From: Archilochus colubris
Taxonomy: Eukaryota; Chordata; Aves; Apodiformes; Trochilidae
Length of the DNA stretch: 64,000 nucleotides
NCBI GenBank assembly: GCA_023079485.1
Contig: CM041090.1
Coordinates: 37,102,874-37,166,873 of the forward strand
Direction of reading: 5' to 3'
How positions within the stretch are numbered: the stretch's first letter is position 1; every line of letters begins with the position of its first letter. Below the pieces are notes generated by a model. The model was not told where the DNA came from, made no database searches, and saw nothing but the letters and a program-made list of their open reading frames with translations. The translations under genes were made by a program, and so were the position numbers. Positions 58,050 to 64,000 of the stretch are shown in pieces.

Positions 58050-58196
58050 ATGTCCAGAGAAGTGTTGGAGTCTCCATGACCGGAGACATTCAAGATCAGG
58101 CTTGATGGGGATCTGAGGAGCCTGATCTAGTTGAAGATATCCCTGCTGACTGCATGGTAAAGGTCCCTTCCAAACCACTGCATTCTGTGGTTCTGT
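58050..58196 (+). repeat. CR1 LINE 3' fragment, plus strand
   Basis: TGTCCAGAGAAGTGTTGGAG, TCTCCATGACCGGAGACATTC, CTGATCTAGTTGAAGATATC, AAAGGTCCCTTCCAA and the terminal ATTCTGTGGTTCTGT follow the plus-strand order of a CR1 3' tail. The element is strongly 5' truncated and carries no open frame. Confidence 0.9.
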
Positions 58197-60639
58197 AAAA
58201 TTTCACCAGAAGAGGGAGGATGCTTTTCTGGGACTCCTAATGACATTCTGCTCTCTGAAGTGTGCAGCACTTGCACTCCAGCACCAGATTTGGAACTGGG
58301 AGGGAGTTTCCCCCCCATGTAAGATTGGTAAGAAATTTTAAGGCATTTCTACCTTGCCTCCATGATGTGCCTTATCTCTCTGCCATAAACCTAAGGGAAA
58401 TATTTTTAAACAGTGTGTAGAACATTGCTAATTCCCTCAGTTCTGTTCTTTTATTCTCAAAGGCTTATAGAATTTGTTCATCTACTAAAGATCTTACGCT
58501 GATCCCAAAAGGGGAATGTTTTACAGTGCTGGCTGCTGTGAGAAGTAGCCTGTGGACTTTTCTCAAATTGCTGCCTACTGCTTGGTGTCCTGCACTTGCA
58601 AAGGACTGCATTCAATCTCCTGCGTGACCTCTTCCAAGCCAATGTTTTTTGGACTTCATTTATCCTTTATTAAATTCAAGAACCCAACAATTCCCCACCA
58701 TAAGAGGAAACATTGCCAGGTTGCTAATATGACACTGCAGCTATACACAAACCCATCAATTCTACTCTATCCAGCGAATATACTTAAAAACTGGGTTCTG
58801 TGCATTTAAAAAAATGCTGTAAAATAGCTATGTTTTCCCTGCAAACATTCTGTTCTGACAGTGCCATGAACCCAGTTCTTAAGGGTTTGAAAAAGCAGGA
58901 AGAAGGTGAAAGTTTTGCTAAAATTGCCCAGATATTGGTTGCTTCAGGCTATGCTGGCAACATCAGGTTTTCTCCAGTGCAAGAGCAATTTCACACAGCG
59001 TTTTAATCGTGCAGTTAAAATAGCCACTTTTTTAGGACTCAAAATCTCTTACAAGGGCTTTAATTCCCATGCCTGATTACCACCTCCTACCTTGCAGATT
59101 CTCTTGAGCAATGGCTAACATTACAATACCACTCTCTTTAACATCACAGGCAATTCAGCTCCAGCCTCTGAAAGCAGCAAGTATTGCAAAGGAAAATATC
59201 TCACTTGTTTTGCATTTAAAAATACTGTAGGGATTGCATTGCCTTTCCAATCTGATACATTTTCATTTGTTTCTTATTCTCATATGGGTAATATGGCACC
59301 AACAAGGTGAGTGTGTGGGTCTAGTGACACTCCAGTACACATGTAATGAGTAGTTCCTTTTACTAACACCATCTTCTAGAAGCCTTTTCTGCTATACTTT
59401 CTCCCATGTCCAGGAGAACCATCTATGATGTATAACTGGAAACTTCCTAGAAGTACTAATTAATATAATAATGTTATGCATAATAGAACAAACAACCTAA
59501 CACCCACACAAATAAGACACAGATACATTTGCTTTTAAACAATCACTGAAGTATCTCACTACATTTTAGAGCAAAGATTTATAGAATAAAAATGTCTCCT
59601 TACTTGAAATACTATAGTAATTGATGTTAAAGCTATTCACCATCACTGGATCCATTTGTTACCAGTCACTGGGAATAGTTCTTGGATTCTGAATAATACC
59701 GATCTGTTCAGATGGTAATAATTCACATCTCTATGTGAACCTTTCCATCTTCTTACTCTGTATAAAATAAAATATTGATGCTCTGGAAACATAGATATCA
59801 ATGTAAAATACTTTGTTTTCACAGTATTAGTCTGTAATAGTCTGAGCTTTGAGACTTCACTGGAAGCTGCTGGGAGCTGCTGGTTGGTGGCTCTTTACAA
59901 GCTAACATGGACCATACCAAACATTTGCAATGCTGTTTGCAGCCAAGATTAAGATTTGAAACTGAAACCTGTGGCTCAATATCAGGTTTCAGTGATCCCA
60001 AAACTAAAGGCAATGACCACAGGAAGGAGACTAGCAAGGAACTTTTAACCTTTTAGATCCCTTCTTTCAAGAAAAACTTTACCTGAGGGTGGGAGTGGGA
60101 GGTTGTGTCTGGGAAAAAACCTTAACCACATTTCCTTTGCATCTCCTGAGGTGACTCCTGTTCATACCTTCCTCCTGCTTTTGGTTTCCTTACCATCTGT
60201 CTTTCTGTCCTACAATAAAGAGCTCTATGAAAGGGCAAACCAACCAAACCAATTGCAATAATCACAGCAGTGTGTGCTGTTCCCATCCTTTGCAGAACAC
60301 CAGCAGACAGTCCAGTTTTACTGGAGTTCATTAAATGTACCTTTAAAAAATTACTCAAGAGTTCATCTGGAGAGCTGTGAAGCTCTCCAGAAAGCAGTGC
60401 AACCAGCTGGCCCAGTGCTCAGCAAGGAGTTTGCTTCCCTCACACTAGGTGATACATTGCACATGTGTTTTCAGGATTACTAGTCAAGGCGTCCCAATGG
60501 GCAAGAAATACAAATATTTGATCTGCAGTCTTTGAAAATGACCTGTAGTAAAGGCACCATTTGGCCTCCTGACTCCATTGGATATGGGCTACCACCCTGA
60601 TGGATTGAAGTGCTCATGCTCTGTGCAAATACACTGACA

Positions 60640-60960
60640 AGGACATATCCATTAAGTTCGTGGGGTCGCCACTGACTGCACTGCCCCCGTCAAGTTCATT
60701 CAAAGCAACATTTTTCTTGCTTATACCTGCCAGAGCTGCAGGCCTGTAAATGAAGAGCAGCCTTGACAGTCTGTTAATCAAAGGCCAGGAGAAAAGAAAT
60801 TAAGATGCTTCAGCAGTCCTCACTGGCAGCCTTCTGCCCTGAGCAGGACATTTGTTGGGGTGAGCTTGTGGCTCACTTCAGCAAAAATACAATTTACAGA
60901 ACCTTTTATCTTGCCAGAAGCAGAAAATCAACAACAGCCTTGACACTGTGAGGTTTTCCT
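60640..60960. promoter_or_regulatory. Candidate conserved non-coding element with a TCF/LEF word
   Basis: This non-repetitive segment keeps three CpGs in its first 60 bases and holds an exact TCF/LEF-type ATCAAAGG at 60777-60784, a CTTTTATCT GATA-like word in the AACCTTTTATCTTGCC stretch, and several TTGACA and ACAACA words. No frame of note is open. The call rests on composition and motifs only. Confidence 0.22.
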
Positions 60961-61106
60961 CCATGTGTCCCAGTGCTACACTAGAAACTCACAGTATCTG
61001 AAGATTCCGAAGTGGAATGGCCAAGACATCGTGCTCTAAATTCAGGCATTTGAGGCCCCATGTAGTGCAGTACCAAAGCTTTCTTGAACTGAGCCCACTT
61101 TAAGTA

Positions 61107-61166
61107 GGCACATATTTATTTGGATTGGCACATATTTATTTAGATTGGCACATATTTATTTAGATT
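61107..61166. repeat. 20-base tandem repeat, three copies
   Basis: The unit GGCACATATTTATTTAGATT occurs three times head to tail, with one G-for-A change in the first copy. The near identity suggests recent slippage or polymorphism in copy number. Confidence 0.95.
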
Positions 61167-63420
61167 GCAAAGTCAATGAGTCTGAACAAAGAGCCACCAC
61201 ACCCACATCACTGTTTTGCACAGTGCTGGATATGAAGGCTAACTCAATATAAATGTTGTGTCACATTAAGTGACCCAGAACCAAGTAAATCAAAGAGCTT
61301 GACACGATGTCAATGATTAATATTCAGGTTCTTCTGAAAGGACAGAAAGATATCTGCCAAGCAGATATAGTCCCATTAGAAAAGAGTGTTCTGCTGCAGT
61401 TTTTTTAGGAAAAGAATTTGGGGTGATCTTGCACTAAAAATATAGATGGTCTTTTCCAACAGGATCTCTATTTCCTCATTGCACACATTTGTGTCTTTAA
61501 AGAACAGATGTTGAAGGAGACTTACTTTTGTTAACTGTCTACAGAGATAGCCTAAGGGGCAGCCAACCCCAGCTATTTTCTTTTCATCAGTGTATGGACC
61601 AACTCATGGCTAACAACCTGCATTCAATACCAAAGCTCCTCCTTCCCTATCTTCTTGCTCAAAATATAACACAGACTGAGCAGGAATATGCCTATTTTTC
61701 TGCAAATAGATAAATCTGCACCAACAGTCCCATGCAGCTGCCAGTTTCAGTCTAGAATGGTGTATTTCAAACATTACAGACTCAGGCAAGAACACATCAC
61801 TACTGGATAGTTCTCAGTCTTGATTACAACAGTATATATTTCAGGCAAATTCTCTGATATAGTCAATTAGTCCAGACTGACACTCAGCTGAGAGCCCAAG
61901 AGCCACAGAATGTCTTTATAAGGCTGATTTAATTATGATCAGCTTTGATGTCTTAAAATACTCATTGTGTAATACCATAAAGTAGGGTAATATGTAAATT
62001 TATTGGGGTATTATTTCTTATTTCTAGGTGTTGTCATTTCTAGTCTCCCAAGACACAAGCAGTAAAAGAAGCCATAAGTTCCTAGTGATTAGAGACACAA
62101 ACAGAAGATCTGCTGTCTAGTGTTGGATCTGCTGATGACCCGTAACTCATGTCTTTTACATTTGCCAACCCTCCTTGGTTCAGCACTGTGAAACCCACCT
62201 GTCTGTTTTATTAAGTATATACAAAGGGAATGAAAATAATGAAGACTCGACTAAAGAAACTGAGTATGAAATGAATTTCTCCCAAGGTCTTTAATGATGA
62301 GTCTTCAGAATAGCCACCATACCTCCACCAATCAGCCTCTTCCAAACTAAATACACACAAATGACAAGGTTTCTTTTCATGTTTTTACTCATTTCCTGAG
62401 CTGTTATTTAACTTCCAGCACTGTTCCTGGTCACAGCATTTAATTCCATCAGTAAAGTTACTGAGTCATTTTGTTATTCACTTCCTTTCCCATTAATGTA
62501 GGTGACACATCCAACCTCCATACTAACCCCCTCCCCAGCTTGGTGTGGCACCTTGCAAAGAGAGCAGTAGCTCCTGCAGAAATCTTGCCCTGGCATTTGT
62601 AATTTGGCACATTTGGGTGAATTCAAGTACAAAATTAATTTTGTAATGAAAGCAAATCAACTCACTTGACACAAGCAGAGTTAGAGGCCATGAGTTTATA
62701 TCCATGAGTCTATATGAGGAGTATATATCTATATAGGTATCCAATCTCCCTACAGGGTGCATAAAATTGTGGGTACATGGCATCCTGAGCTAGTGACTCC
62801 CACTGGAGGAGCAAGTGTCTACTTTTGAAAACATTAGTTTCTATTTCAGTTGGAGAACAGCTTTGGTGGTGTTCCTTGTTGTTGCTATAGCTGACTGATC
62901 CTATACTCTGGTGATATATTATACTCCCTCGCCTGCCTTCCCCAATCACTGTGTGTCTGTCAAAAGTGTTAGAATCAGTTGGCACAGTCACATCATGAGT
63001 GGGAACAAGGCAGCTCTTTTGGAAATCCGATGAATTTTCATAGCACAAAGAGTTTGCTACAGAACCTGGCTGAAATTTTTGTGCACTCTGAGACATTGAA
63101 AAATCACTCAGGACTTCACAGGTTTGAATTATTGAGGCTGGAGGTAAAAAAAACCCACCCGATAAAAAAAAAATCAGTCAGTCACAGGGCACAATTGTGA
63201 TTTCTGCAAGAGCAATTGGAACATTTAATAGACTTTTAAAAAGCCCTGAATGAAGTCACAAAGTCCTCAGATATTGAATTAAAATATCTACAATAGGCTG
63301 TTCCAAAATGGAGCCTGGGATGGTTTAGAAGTTGAATAAATGGCAGACTTCATACTTGGTGCCAGGACTTCAATTCCAACTTTTAGTTGCTTTGCTTCAA
63401 TATTGTCTAAACTTACTTAC

Positions 63421-63443
63421 TTTTTTTTTTTTTTTTTTTTTTT
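63421..63443. repeat. Poly-T run, 23 bases
   Basis: An uninterrupted run of 23 T in intergenic DNA. Read from the minus strand it is a poly-A tail candidate, but the sequence to its right does not resemble a known retroposon. Confidence 0.9.
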
Positions 63444-64000
63444 CCCTGTGTGTTGAGATTTAGAAATGATATTGCTGTGCTGGCAAGAACTGTTATTAGG
63501 TGCTGAAAAATTCAATCATGCAGAAGAGAGGGGAGGAGGGGAGGAATGTATGTATGCCAAGTTATTTATTAGCTCTCTATGGCAAACCTGTGTTTTTTCA
63601 AGGCAGCATCCTAAGGAAAAATTTCAGGCAAGATGACAATGGAAAATCCTGTTAAAAATCTGGAAATTCTGATAGCAGCTCTTCATTCAGTCTAGTTTGA
63701 TTTAACTACATAGCTTGAGTATTTGCTGATCTATTTAGGAACTTGTGAACAGCTATTAATAGAAATGTATCTTGGATGTTAATAACCACGGCTCTATGCC
63801 CCTGCTTTGCAAACCTGATATGCTAGAACTAAGAGGAGTAGTAGTGTTACAGAGAGCTACCATGCTTGCAAAGGTGGCTGAATAACCCCATGTGAGTGAT
63901 ATCTTCCCATTCAAGAGCCCCTGTAAGCACTAGCAATGCCCCTCTGCCTACATGATGCAAAAGATTATAATTTATAATTCCCAAGGGGTTCAAAGGGTGG

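Larger units (their letters stand above)
58197..64000. other. Intergenic DNA to the window end, no gene recognised
   Basis: Unique AT-rich DNA with a three-copy 20-base tandem repeat at 61107-61166, a 23-T run at 63421-63443 and a candidate regulatory segment at 60640-60960. The 128-codon minus-strand frame at 62710-63096 has no recognisable domain. Confidence 0.7.

Noticed and set aside
62710..63096. 128-codon minus-strand frame
   Set aside because: The composition looks protein-like at first, but it has no domain, no conserved neighbour and ends in simple TATA-rich sequence.

Overview
This window reads as vertebrate nuclear DNA, most likely from a bird. It holds one recognisable coding exon with a consensus branch point and splice acceptor. 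Repeats are sparse and dominated by 3'-end fragments of CR1 LINEs, the typical avian retroposon, with one CpG-rich LTR-like insertion. CpG is depleted elsewhere, and I see no Alu, L1 or other mammalian SINE sequence. Turtles and crocodilians also carry CR1, so bird is the favoured but not the only reading, and the species cannot be named from this sequence.

Layout. Positions 1-8854 are the end of the last intron of a potassium-channel gene. Positions 8855-9802 are its terminal coding exon on the + strand: 315 codons and a TAG stop, matching the cytoplasmic C-terminus of an EAG-family channel, best assigned to KCNH5 (Eag2, Kv10.2). It carries a calmodulin-binding segment, a long low-complexity linker and a C-terminal tetramerising coiled coil. 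A 3'UTR follows. It opens with a TA/TG dinucleotide-rich stretch, carries a Pumilio-type motif, and has a canonical AATAAA at 10082. A CpG-retaining block at about 13040-13560 could be distal 3'UTR or a separate conserved element.

From about 10.1 kb to 64 kb I find no convincing coding gene. The open frames there are short, lack family resemblance and lie in AT-rich or simple-sequence DNA. The region contains CR1 fragments on both strands (16.7, 26.2, 35.6, 43.9, 49.8, 50.9 and 58.1 kb; another lies in the intron at 4.0 kb), a solo LTR-like element at 31.5-31.8 kb, microsatellites and homopolymer tracts. Several stretches look like candidate conserved non-coding or enhancer elements (15.2, 29.2, 38.7 and 60.7 kb). 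This fits a gene desert beside a neuronally expressed ion-channel gene.

No new multi-gene system is visible. The observations most worth a second look are the inverted CR1 pair at 43.9-44.1 kb, the solo LTR, a G-quadruplex motif abutting an AT-rich CpG-retaining block at 29.2 kb, the dinucleotide tract directly after the KCNH5 stop codon, and a 21-base word that occurs twice about 2.3 kb apart with a 14-base core copy elsewhere. No search or alignment could be run, so all family calls rest on recognition by eye.
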